Assembly (NCBI GenBank): GCA_002483085.1
Contig: DLHF01000004.1
Location: forward strand, 1-51,744
Origin: Ignavibacteria bacterium UBA7675
Lineage (GTDB): Bacteria; Bacteroidota; Ignavibacteria; Kapaibacteriales; UB7675
Direction: 5' to 3'
DNA: 51,744 nucleotides
This document shows positions 1 to 7,030 of the stretch, in pieces (within the stretch, counting starts at the first letter, position 1; each line of letters starts with the position of its first letter). Made by a program: the position numbers and the translations under genes. The notes under the pieces are model-generated. The model saw nothing but the letters and a program-made list of their open reading frames with translations. It was not told the origin of the DNA and searched no databases.

Positions 1-12
1 GGCAGGTGTGAA

Positions 13-64
13 CCACAAAAACAAAACCCTTGTAAATCGTCAATTTACAAAGGTTTTGTTTTTG

Positions 65-67
<3 letters not shown>
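13..67 (-). terminator. Long hairpin directly behind the tRNA
   Basis: Two 25-nt arms (13-37 and 43-67) pair with a single mismatch around a 5-nt loop. The structure starts at the last bases of the tRNA gene when read on the minus strand. It is AT-rich with runs of A and T in the arms, so its position and strength suggest a transcription terminator or a 3'-processing signal for the tRNA transcript. There is no classical GC stem followed by a U-tract, so the terminator role is inferred. Confidence 0.5.
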
Positions 68-137
<70 letters not shown>

Positions 138-154
138 GGTGCCGGTGTTCCGGC

Positions 155-931
155 TTAATGATTGAACAATCCTATAAAGATACCTACTTGAGCAGACAAT
201 CCGCTCATGCTGATGTCTTCAGATACATTTTTTACAGGAGCGATGCCGTTGTCTACTTCCCACGTGCCGGGGAAGGCAATTGTATATCCGGCGTTCAGGC
301 GAATCATACCAAAGCGGCTGATCGCGTATTCAATATTCAGATTGGGCGTAATCGCACCGTAGCTGGACGAAATCTCGCGGAAGTTGTTCGATGTCGGGCT
401 GCCGAAGTCGAACTCTCCATTAATTGTGCGGTCGCCGCTCACAGGTGTCTGGGATGCGCTGATGGTCATCGTGCCCCAGCCGCCCATCACGCCGGGAAGC
501 AATGCCAGCCCGTCGAACGGAATAAAGCCGTAGTCGAAGGAAATAGCGTTGTACGATGCTTCGAGCTCAAATTTGCGCTTGTATTCGGTTGCATTTACAG
601 TTGCTGTGCCATCTACTGCCAGGCTACCACCTAAGCTCGTGAAGCCTACGCGCGAACCTTCGATGAAAGGCACGGCTACAAAACCTTGTGCGCCGAACAT
701 CACTAGGGGAGCCTTGAGCTCTTGACCCGGAAGCACCTGGTTGACAAGGTTGTTCACTTCATCCATCTTCAGAAAGTTGAACGAAGCTATAAATCCACCA
801 CCGATGCCAAAGTACGGAGTCGCTTTCTCGTCGGGAACATCTTCAATCGTAAACTCATCTAACTGGTCGTCCTGTGCCCAGAGTCTCGTGCAGGCGCACA
901 GTATCAGTAACGCACGGAAAAAAACTTTCAT
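155..931 (-). CDS. Secreted outer-membrane beta-barrel-like protein, unknown function
   Basis: A 258-residue protein starting MKVFFRALLILCACTRLWAQ, a typical signal peptide ending in Ala-Gln. The reading frame is open further upstream, but this ATG directly precedes the signal sequence and has a GGAGCG ribosome-binding site. The mature part is rich in alternating hydrophobic and aromatic stretches with Gly, as in small outer-membrane barrels (for example YFGIGGGFIASFNF near the start and glycine-rich strands to the end). No specific family is recognised. A Bacteroidota-type promoter lies just upstream (960-990), and the tRNA gene follows 17 nt after the stop. Another 258-residue barrel-like protein sits at 17575-18351, without obvious sequence identity. 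Confidence 0.8.
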   Translation of the reverse strand: MKVFFRALLILCACTRLWAQDDQLDEFTIEDVPDEKATPYFGIGGGFIASFNFLKMDEVNNLVNQVLPGQELKAPLVMFGAQGFVAVPFIEGSRVGFTSLGGSLAVDGTATVNATEYKRKFELEASYNAISFDYGFIPFDGLALLPGVMGGWGTMTISASQTPVSGDRTINGEFDFGSPTSNNFREISSSYGAITPNLNIEYAISRFGMIRLNAGYTIAFPGTWEVDNGIAPVKNVSEDISMSGLSAQVGIFIGLFNH

Positions 932-959
932 GGACGCTCCGTCTTCATTAAAAAGAGTA

Positions 960-990
960 CAAAAATACGAGTTCTCGTTGTTTTCTCCAA
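960..990 (-). promoter_or_regulatory. Bacteroidota-type promoter of the beta-barrel gene
   Basis: On the minus strand TTG (988-990) is followed after 20 nt by TATTTTTG (960-967), matching the TTG / TAnnTTTG consensus of the primary sigma factor in Bacteroidota. Transcription would begin around 953-956, giving a leader of about 20-25 nt that contains the GGAGCG ribosome-binding site. The match is by eye only. Confidence 0.6.
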
Positions 991-1051
991 GCTCATACTG
1001 TAGCAAACGCAGGTTATGTGAAATTGCAGCAGTAATAGTATACAGTATAGT

Positions 1052-2110
1052 ATGAAACAACTTCTTGCAGGAATAGGCTTTACTATCGTTGGCCTTACGC
1101 TTTTGCCACTTTTTCGGAGCGAACGCTGGTGGATCCGTATATGGGATTTCCCGCGATTACAGCTCGCTATTGGGCTCGGCGCTGTCCTGCTTTGTTACGC
1201 CGCCCTATGTACGTACTCCGCCCCGGATTGGTTTCTTTGTGGTGTTATGTGTGGATGTATCGTGTACCATATAGTGCATATTGCCGCTTATACTCCAGTG
1301 GTGCGGGTGCAGACACTCGCGGCCACGCGCGGTATGGAACACACGCATTTTAGTATGCTGATCTCCAATGTAAAGATGGATAACCGCAATGCTGCTGGGT
1401 TTCTCGATGTGGTGCGCCAGGCCAATGCCGATATCGTCCTTGCCAACGAGCCGGATAGCTGGTGGGAAGGCCAACTGCATGAGCTGGATGAATATTATCC
1501 CTATCAGAAGAAAATACCGCAGGATAATACTTATGGTATGATACTCTATTCCCGCCTTGTATGCCACCAAATTCAGGAATATCATCTCGTCGATGCCGAT
1601 ATTCCCTCCATCCGTGCCCTTGTGGAAATTCCCTCGGGCGATGTCGTGGAGCTATTTGCCGTGCACCCTCGCCCGCCGCTTCCAAGTAGCGACACTGGCG
1701 AGCGCGATGCCGAGCTTCTGATCGTAGGCCGCATGGTACGGGCTTCTAAAGAGCCGAGTATCGTGCTGGGCGATATGAATGATGTGGCTTGGTCGTACAC
1801 TACACGGCTGTTCCAAAAAATAAGCGGTTTGCTCGATCCTCGCGTGGGGCGCGGTCTGTTCAATACATTTAATGCTCTGTTCCCCTTCATGCGCTGGCCT
1901 CTCGACCATATTTTCCACTCTCCAAGCTTTCGCCTTGTGGAACTCCGGCGACTCGGTAATTTTGGCTCCGACCATTTCTCTATTTTAGTACAGTTTTCCT
2001 ATGAGCCCGAAATCCGCGAACAGCAAACACTTCCGCCCCCATTGTACGCCGAAAAGCGGTATGCCAGCCATCTCATTCGGCATGTGCTCAACCGCAGGGA
2101 TAATAGCTGA
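1052..2110 (+). CDS. Membrane-anchored endonuclease/exonuclease/phosphatase (EEP) family protein
   Basis: A 352-residue protein. The first ~85 residues hold about three hydrophobic segments (starting LLAGIGFTIVGLTLLPLF, then LAIGLGAVLLCYAALCTY and WFLCGVMCGCIVYHIV), so the catalytic domain is membrane-tethered. The rest fits the EEP fold: LISNVKMDN (substrate Asn), ANEPD (metal-binding Glu), LGDMNDV (Asp/Asn pair) and the C-terminal GSDHFSI (Asp-His). Family members include DNase I-like nucleases and lipid or sugar phosphatases, and the substrate here cannot be named. The gene is divergent from the beta-barrel gene. A copy of the intergenic repeat begins 16 nt behind its stop codon. Confidence 0.85.
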   Translation: MKQLLAGIGFTIVGLTLLPLFRSERWWIRIWDFPRLQLAIGLGAVLLCYAALCTYSAPDWFLCGVMCGCIVYHIVHIAAYTPVVRVQTLAATRGMEHTHFSMLISNVKMDNRNAAGFLDVVRQANADIVLANEPDSWWEGQLHELDEYYPYQKKIPQDNTYGMILYSRLVCHQIQEYHLVDADIPSIRALVEIPSGDVVELFAVHPRPPLPSSDTGERDAELLIVGRMVRASKEPSIVLGDMNDVAWSYTTRLFQKISGLLDPRVGRGLFNTFNALFPFMRWPLDHIFHSPSFRLVELRRLGNFGSDHFSILVQFSYEPEIREQQTLPPPLYAEKRYASHLIRHVLNRRDNS

Positions 2111-2125
2111 TCTGTCTGTGGAATA

Positions 2126-2322
2126 GCGCTTCTGTCTCCGACTTGCCTTTCTCTCTCCGCACCGCGCAGCACAGCCGCTTCGTGGTTGCCCGCTCCGCTG
2201 TTCGCATATTGTGCTTGCGGCATACCGCAGTAATGGTGGCGGCAGGCGGCTGGGCAATCGACAACCGGATGTGCGACCGGCGACAGCGACCCGGCGCGCG
2301 CCGCAGAGCTGCCCGTGCCACA
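2126..2322 (+). repeat. Intergenic repeat, copy A (complete, both boxes)
   Basis: The left box starts with GCGCTTCTGTC and contains CTCCGCACCGCGC and CCGCTTCGTGG. The right box contains ACCGGATGTGCGACCGG and GACAGCGAC, and ends GCCCGTGCCACA. It begins 16 nt after the EEP gene, in the same orientation. It fills most of the 325-nt gap before trmB; the remainder holds only the trmB promoter. No start codon with a ribosome-binding site and no conserved reading frame is seen. Confidence 0.8.
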
Positions 2323-2376
2323 TACGTCATCGTCCATGAAACTTCGCGTGTGCACCGGCCACGTCCCACCAGTTAA

Positions 2377-2408
2377 TTGCAGAGCGTTGTACATTTCCTG
2401 TATATTTG
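2377..2408 (+). promoter_or_regulatory. Bacteroidota-type promoter of the trmB operon
   Basis: TTG at 2377-2379 and TATATTTG at 2401-2408 are separated by 21 nt and match the TTG / TAnnTTTG pattern exactly in the -7 element. The predicted start of transcription is about 2412-2415, leaving a short leader before the ATG at 2436. Confidence 0.6.
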
Positions 2409-2435
2409 TGCTTTCGCTCATCGTGCAGAACAACA

Positions 2436-3104
2436 ATGAAGTACAGCAGCAGGCAGGTAGAGAGTACGCAGGTCGGACTTCATCCGGCATTAGAGGAAAC
2501 GGTGCGGAAGCATTTAGCACATCCATTCCGCAAGCCTATTCTCGAACACAACCGCCGGGCATTTGAAGTGGTTGCAGAGTTTGTAGCTCGCCGCAATGCG
2601 CCAGTAGTGCTCGACACCGGTTGTGGTACAGGCGAAAGCACGCTTTTTCTCGCTTCCCGCCATCCTGATGCTACGATTGTTGGCATAGACAAATCGGCGC
2701 ATCGGCTGTCGAAACTCTCCGCACAGGGACAACGACAACCCGAGAATGTCGTGCATGTTCGCGCTGATCTGGTGGATTTCTGGCGTTTGGCAGTGGAGGC
2801 TGGGTGGAACGTCCATAAACAGTATATTTTGTATCCCAATCCCTGGCCCCGACCCGAGCATCTCATGCGGCGCTGGCACGGCCACCCTATCTTTGGTTGT
2901 ATTACAGCCATCGGCGGGCAATGCGAACTGCGGAGCAACTGGCGGGTGTATGTTGAGGAATTTGCCGAGGCGTGCCGTATTGCAACGGCAAAACAGTTGC
3001 CTGTGGAAGTGTTTCGGCCACAGGACTACGCGACTCCTTTTGAACGAAAGTACGCAATGAGCAGCCAGCAGCTTTACAGCTATTACACAGACTTTAACCA
3101 ATAA
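2436..3104 (+). CDS. trmB: tRNA (guanine-N7)-methyltransferase family protein (TrmB-like)
   Basis: A 222-residue SAM-dependent methyltransferase expected to form m7G46 in tRNA. Motif I is VLDTGCGTGEST (about residues 61-72) and the family signature YPNPWPRPEHLMRRWHGHP lies near the middle. It continues with LRSNWRVYVEEFAE. The RRWHGHP form belongs to a subgroup that differs from the more usual PWPKKRHHKRR, so a different guanosine target is possible. The ATG at 2436 is preferred over an upstream TTG because it follows the promoter at a normal distance. First gene of an operon: DUF2203 begins 5 nt after its stop. Confidence 0.78.
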   Translation: MKYSSRQVESTQVGLHPALEETVRKHLAHPFRKPILEHNRRAFEVVAEFVARRNAPVVLDTGCGTGESTLFLASRHPDATIVGIDKSAHRLSKLSAQGQRQPENVVHVRADLVDFWRLAVEAGWNVHKQYILYPNPWPRPEHLMRRWHGHPIFGCITAIGGQCELRSNWRVYVEEFAEACRIATAKQLPVEVFRPQDYATPFERKYAMSSQQLYSYYTDFNQ

Positions 3105-3109
3105 CTGCT

Positions 3110-3526
3110 ATGGAACAGGACAGGCGTTTTACTCCGGAGGAAGCTACCCGGACACTACCATTAGTGCGGCGCATCGTAGAAGATATTCTGGCTCTTGCCA
3201 ATACAATGCGGTTGACAATTGGCGGTCGGGAGCAGTTCACCCTTACGTCGGAGATCGAATCCATGAGCGGGCAGATGCAATTGCTTTTTGATGAACTGGA
3301 AGAGATTGGCTGCTCATACAAGGACTGGAGTTTCGACAAAGGGCTTGTGGATTTCCCCTCGGTAATCGACGGGGAAGAAGTGCTTTTGTGCTGGCGAAGC
3401 GACGAGCCAGCGCTGATGTACTACCACGACCACACATCGGGCTTTGTAGGAAGAAAGCTCATCCCGAGTGAATACCTCGAACATACTGGCTCGACGATAC
3501 AGCCCGATATACAGGAGAACACATGA
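3110..3526 (+). CDS. DUF2203 family protein
   Basis: A 138-residue protein matching the DUF2203 pattern: FTPEEATRTLPLVRRIV at the N-terminus, a helical middle, then GCSYKDWSFDKGLVDFPS, VLLCWRSDEP, the YYHDH motif and GFVGRK. The conserved Lys-Asp, Gly-Leu-Val-Asp-Phe-Pro, Cys-Trp and His residues are all present. The family is small and soluble with no established biochemical role. It sits between trmB and thpR with a 5-nt gap before and an ATGA overlap after, so it is translated as part of an RNA-related operon. Involvement in RNA metabolism is only a guess from this context. Confidence 0.85.
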   Translation: MEQDRRFTPEEATRTLPLVRRIVEDILALANTMRLTIGGREQFTLTSEIESMSGQMQLLFDELEEIGCSYKDWSFDKGLVDFPSVIDGEEVLLCWRSDEPALMYYHDHTSGFVGRKLIPSEYLEHTGSTIQPDIQENT

Positions 3527-4104
3527 AAGCGGCGGCATACAGGCCAAACTGGTTTGTGGCGCTGCCCGTGCCTGCGGAAGCGTGGTTGCCAGCCATAGCC
3601 AATACGGCACCAGACGAGGTCAAGATGTTTGTTCCCGGCGACGTGCATCTTACTATATCATTCTTTGGTACAATGCACCCGGCCAAAAAGCTGGACATCA
3701 TCCAGTATGTGCAGGGTATAGGATTTAAGCCATTTGCGATTTCCTTTGCCCGTTTACGTCCTCTTCCGACGGAGAAATTCCCATCAGCGCTGTCGTTCGA
3801 GCTGGCAAAGGGCAAGGAAGATGTTGTGCAGATCATGGAAACATGGCGCGACCCGCTCAGCGCCCTCGCCGGAGCACAGCGCGAGACACGGCCACCGCTG
3901 CCACATGTCACGATTGCGCGACCACAGAGAAAGTATGGTGCCGACGGGCGGCGCGCAGCGCTTGCCTGGGCATCTACGGTAGAGCCACCGAAAGGCGAAG
4001 TTGCAGTGAGTTCCATTGCGCTCTATACATGGTCGGTAGACCGGCACAAACGCCAGTTCGACATTGTGTATGAACATTTCATAAACGACAAAGGCGCACC
4101 GTAG
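3523..4104 (+). CDS. thpR: RNA 2',3'-cyclic phosphodiesterase (2'-5' RNA ligase family)
   Basis: A 193-residue protein of the 2H phosphoesterase superfamily. The two catalytic HxTx motifs are visible: HLTI at residues 42-45 and HVTI at residues 128-131, about 85 residues apart as is usual. Such enzymes open 2',3'-cyclic phosphates on RNA ends (historically assayed as 2'-5' ligation). The start codon overlaps the stop of the DUF2203 gene (ATGA), implying translational coupling. The terminator hairpin overlaps its stop codon. Last gene of the trmB operon. Confidence 0.85.
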   Translation: MKAAAYRPNWFVALPVPAEAWLPAIANTAPDEVKMFVPGDVHLTISFFGTMHPAKKLDIIQYVQGIGFKPFAISFARLRPLPTEKFPSALSFELAKGKEDVVQIMETWRDPLSALAGAQRETRPPLPHVTIARPQRKYGADGRRAALAWASTVEPPKGEVAVSSIALYTWSVDRHKRQFDIVYEHFINDKGAP

Positions 4105-4119
4105 CGCGCCTCTGTTTTT
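4092..4119 (+). terminator. Rho-independent terminator of the trmB-DUF2203-thpR operon
   Basis: AGGCGC (4092-4097) pairs with GCGCCT across the thpR stop codon and is followed by CTGTTTTT. The stem therefore overlaps the end of the coding sequence. Confidence 0.65.
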
Positions 4120-4136
4120 CTATTGTATGATTGGCT

Positions 4137-5381
4137 CTACGGCATAATTTTCGGAATGGACATTTCTTTTTCTCGCACGAGTTCTGCCGAGGGCTCGTGC
4201 AATGTGTCGAGATAGGGCGTTACATCGGCGAGCAGATCCTTGTTTGTTTCCTTTGTGATATACTCCACCACATCCTGCATATTTCCCCTCTCGTTGAATA
4301 CCCGCAGTTGGCGGTCGGCGCCGGTGCCGTTTTCAAGTATCGTGTGGATATAGTTGATCTCGTTGCGCGAGCCGAGTTCATCGACTACATCGTCCACAAA
4401 GTCGAGCAATTCCAGGATGAGCTCGCGCGTGGGCATTTCCTTCTGTCGACCAAAATCAATAAGCTTACCATCGATACCATAGCGAACAGCGCGCCATTTA
4501 TTCTCCATGATCAGCGACCGCCGGTAATTGCGGAAGCTCAGATTTTTAGAGTACAGCGAGTACAATTTCGCTGCGATTGCTTGGCAGAGAGCCGCAATGG
4601 CAATTGTCTCGTCGATGCACATTGGCAGGTCGCAGATGCGAACTTCTAATGTCGGGAAATAGGGATGGGGGCGGATGTCCCACCATATCTTCTTCGGATT
4701 ATTGATCGAGCCCGTGCGCATGAGTAAATTCACATAGCTTTGAAAATCGCTCCAACTGCTGAAATAGTCTGGAAGATTCGTGCGAGGAAAGCGCTCGAAA
4801 ATCTTACAGCGAAACGACTTCAGACCCGTATTAATCCCTTCCCAGAATGGGGAATTTGTCGTAAGCGAAAGAACGTGCGGCAGGAAGTACCGCATTTCAT
4901 TCATGATCTGTATTTGGGTTTCCCGGTTCTCGATTCCAATGTGAATGTGCATACCAAAGATGAGAAGCGAACGGGCGAGCAACTGCATGTCTTCTACGAG
5001 AATGCGATAGTGCTCATCAGGATAGATCTCCTGATCCTGCCACCGCGAGAAGGGGTGAGTGCTTGCCGCGCCGATAACCAATCCATTCTGCTTGGCCAGA
5101 TGTGCAACAACAGACCGTATTTTAGTGACTTCAAACTTGGCTTGTTGTACATTTTTGCATACGTCTGTGCCAATCTCCAGCATCGATCCGTGCATTTCAG
5201 GCTTGATATGCTCATGCAGCAGAAGTTTTCCTTTCGACATGAGTTCGAGGTCGATGTGCGACCGCAACGCGTAGGTTTGCGGATCAAGCACCATATATTC
5301 TTCCTCGATTCCCAGCGAAAAGCTTGGCTTCTCGTATGGATCCTTGCCTTCAAACTTGTCGATTAAATCTGTACCTTTCAT
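4137..5381 (-). CDS. Carboxylate-amine ligase, YbdK-type glutamate-cysteine ligase family
   Basis: A 414-residue ATP-dependent ligase of the GCS2/YbdK family. The nucleotide- and metal-binding start is FSLGIEEEYMVLDP (about residues 21-34). EMHGSMLEIGT and the MHIHIGIEN motif follow, with LEVRICDLP further on. The family joins an amino acid gamma-carboxyl group to an amine, and weak glutamate-cysteine ligase activity is known for E. coli YbdK. Length is slightly above the usual ~370, owing to a C-terminal extension. It is convergent with the thpR operon and downstream of the VWA-OmpA gene. A true glutathione role cannot be inferred, as no glutathione synthetase is in the window. Confidence 0.85.
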   Translation of the reverse strand: MKGTDLIDKFEGKDPYEKPSFSLGIEEEYMVLDPQTYALRSHIDLELMSKGKLLLHEHIKPEMHGSMLEIGTDVCKNVQQAKFEVTKIRSVVAHLAKQNGLVIGAASTHPFSRWQDQEIYPDEHYRILVEDMQLLARSLLIFGMHIHIGIENRETQIQIMNEMRYFLPHVLSLTTNSPFWEGINTGLKSFRCKIFERFPRTNLPDYFSSWSDFQSYVNLLMRTGSINNPKKIWWDIRPHPYFPTLEVRICDLPMCIDETIAIAALCQAIAAKLYSLYSKNLSFRNYRRSLIMENKWRAVRYGIDGKLIDFGRQKEMPTRELILELLDFVDDVVDELGSRNEINYIHTILENGTGADRQLRVFNERGNMQDVVEYITKETNKDLLADVTPYLDTLHEPSAELVREKEMSIPKIMP

Positions 5382-5465
5382 AACGGCCCCGCAAAAGAAT
5401 GTATAAAGGGGGAAAGATTACTGTTTGATGTCGCAGCTCTGGCAGGAGCTGCTATAAAGGCAGTG

Positions 5466-6848
5466 TCAGCGCCGTACAATGACAAATTCTGTCCGGCGAT
5501 TGGTTGCTTTTCCTTCGTTGGTTGTGTTGTCGGCTACAGGGCGTGTATCGCCAAAGCCAATGGCTTTTACTCGCTCGGGAGCAATACCTTTTTTTACTAA
5601 ATACTCTTTTACTGCTTCTGCACGCCGTTGTGAAAGCTTTACATTGTATTCCGGGTCATCTGTGCGGTTTGCATTGTCTGTATGGCCATGCAATTCGATA
5701 GAAAGCGATGGATGAGCTTTCATCAGCGCATAGACATTATTGATTGCCGGTACATCGTTTTGCTTGATCACACTTTTGTCGCTGTCGAAGTTAACATCGA
5801 GTAATGCTGTTGTGCCTATATCAGGCATGTTGTCGTAGACGGCGGTTGCTACGACAGTATCAGATGGCAGGCATAGCTTTAGGCGTAATGTATGTAGGCC
5901 ATATTCTAGGGGCGTAAATTCCAACACATAGTAGTTGTGAAGCCGTCTGTAGATATCTTCAAACACGTCGTTGAATTCATTCGTGCTGTACATGCGATGA
6001 TAGCTACCGCCGGTCGCATCGGCTATCTCCTTCAGAAAGCCGTCTTGGATACCATAGCCAAAATCTACAGCGCAAATTGCAGTGTTTGTGCGGCGTGCCA
6101 TGGCGATAATCGAGTCTTTGGGAATCGTGGAGCTATTATCGATCCCATCGGTAAAGACCACAACGGCCTTTCTCACAGATGGATCGGCTGTAGCTACCTG
6201 CTGTAGTCCGGTATTGATAGCATTGAGAATCGCCGTAAGGTTACCATATCCCCTCAGCCCAGCCTTTTGCAGCCTTGTGCGTAACTGCGCTGCATCAGTA
6301 AGCAGAGGAGCTTCAACTCCTATATTATTGTCGTATTTAATAAGGGCAATTGCGTCTTCAGGTTTTTTGCGGCTTACAAAGAGGTCTGCAGCTTCCTGCA
6401 CTGCGAGTGCTCGTTCTTCGCCCATGGAACCGCTGTGATCCATGACCAAAGCTATGGCATGAGGCAAGCGTTCGTCCTCGGTAAGTTCGCGGAGTGTATA
6501 TTTTTTGATCGGTTGCTTGCGTCCATCGAACTCGTCGGAGATTTCACACCACCACGATTTGTACTTTCCGGCCAGAGCGCCGGTGTAGTATGTGCCGCTT
6601 GAATCCAGAAAGTGGAGATACACTCGAATGGAGTTGGGCTTGGTTGCATCGATTCGATGAATCGCGAGAAGGGGGCGTGTCGGTTGTGCTGCAGCTATGG
6701 GCGTTATTGCTCTAAAGTACACTGGGGCATAGCCAGTGGGAGGCGGAGCATCGCCCTTCGTAGCGGGTTCACCTCCCTGCTTATCTAATTTAAGACCACA
6801 CGAAACCATGAGGACACAGGCGAGAACAGCAGTAAAGCGTATGAACAT
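5466..6848 (-). CDS. VWA and OmpA domain lipoprotein
   Basis: A 460-residue protein. The start MFIRFTAVLACVLMVSC is a lipoprotein signal with Cys17, which argues for this ATG over an upstream open frame. A von Willebrand A domain occupies roughly residues 130-310, with the metal site MDHSGSMGEE and FTDGIDNSS. An OmpA-like peptidoglycan-binding domain forms the last ~120 residues (IELHGHTDNANR, LSQRRAEAVKEYL, GFGDTRPVADN, NRRTEFVI). It is therefore a periplasmic lipoprotein attached to peptidoglycan that presents a VWA domain, probably for protein interactions. It lies 84 nt upstream of the YbdK-type gene on the same strand. Confidence 0.88.
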   Translation of the reverse strand: MFIRFTAVLACVLMVSCGLKLDKQGGEPATKGDAPPPTGYAPVYFRAITPIAAAQPTRPLLAIHRIDATKPNSIRVYLHFLDSSGTYYTGALAGKYKSWWCEISDEFDGRKQPIKKYTLRELTEDERLPHAIALVMDHSGSMGEERALAVQEAADLFVSRKKPEDAIALIKYDNNIGVEAPLLTDAAQLRTRLQKAGLRGYGNLTAILNAINTGLQQVATADPSVRKAVVVFTDGIDNSSTIPKDSIIAMARRTNTAICAVDFGYGIQDGFLKEIADATGGSYHRMYSTNEFNDVFEDIYRRLHNYYVLEFTPLEYGLHTLRLKLCLPSDTVVATAVYDNMPDIGTTALLDVNFDSDKSVIKQNDVPAINNVYALMKAHPSLSIELHGHTDNANRTDDPEYNVKLSQRRAEAVKEYLVKKGIAPERVKAIGFGDTRPVADNTTNEGKATNRRTEFVIVRR

Positions 6849-6971
6849 GAAAACTCCGCAGTGTGTAGGGCATAAGTTGGGTGAATTTAGGTATTCTTCC
6901 ACTTCGGTGCAAGCGGCCTTTCCGTTAATTTCGCACTATATTTCAACTGCTTGCCTTATCCCTTTAAAACG

Positions 6972-7001
6972 CAAACGGCGGAAAGTACTTTCCGCCGTTT
7001 G
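6972..7001 (-). terminator. 30-bp perfect palindrome, terminator of the metalloprotease gene
   Basis: CAAACGGCGGAAAGT and its exact reverse complement abut with no spacer, starting 29 nt behind the metalloprotease stop codon. On the minus strand it is followed by CGTTTTAAA. The strong GC stem and position suit a terminator. Its symmetry means it could also bind a dimeric protein. Confidence 0.65.
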
Positions 7002-7030
7002 TTGCTGTTTTGCACGTTGTTTTATGCTTG

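Noticed and set aside
2088..2369. Open frames across repeat copy A
   Set aside because: Several overlapping frames on both strands exist only because the region is GC-rich; none has a start signal or homologous pattern.
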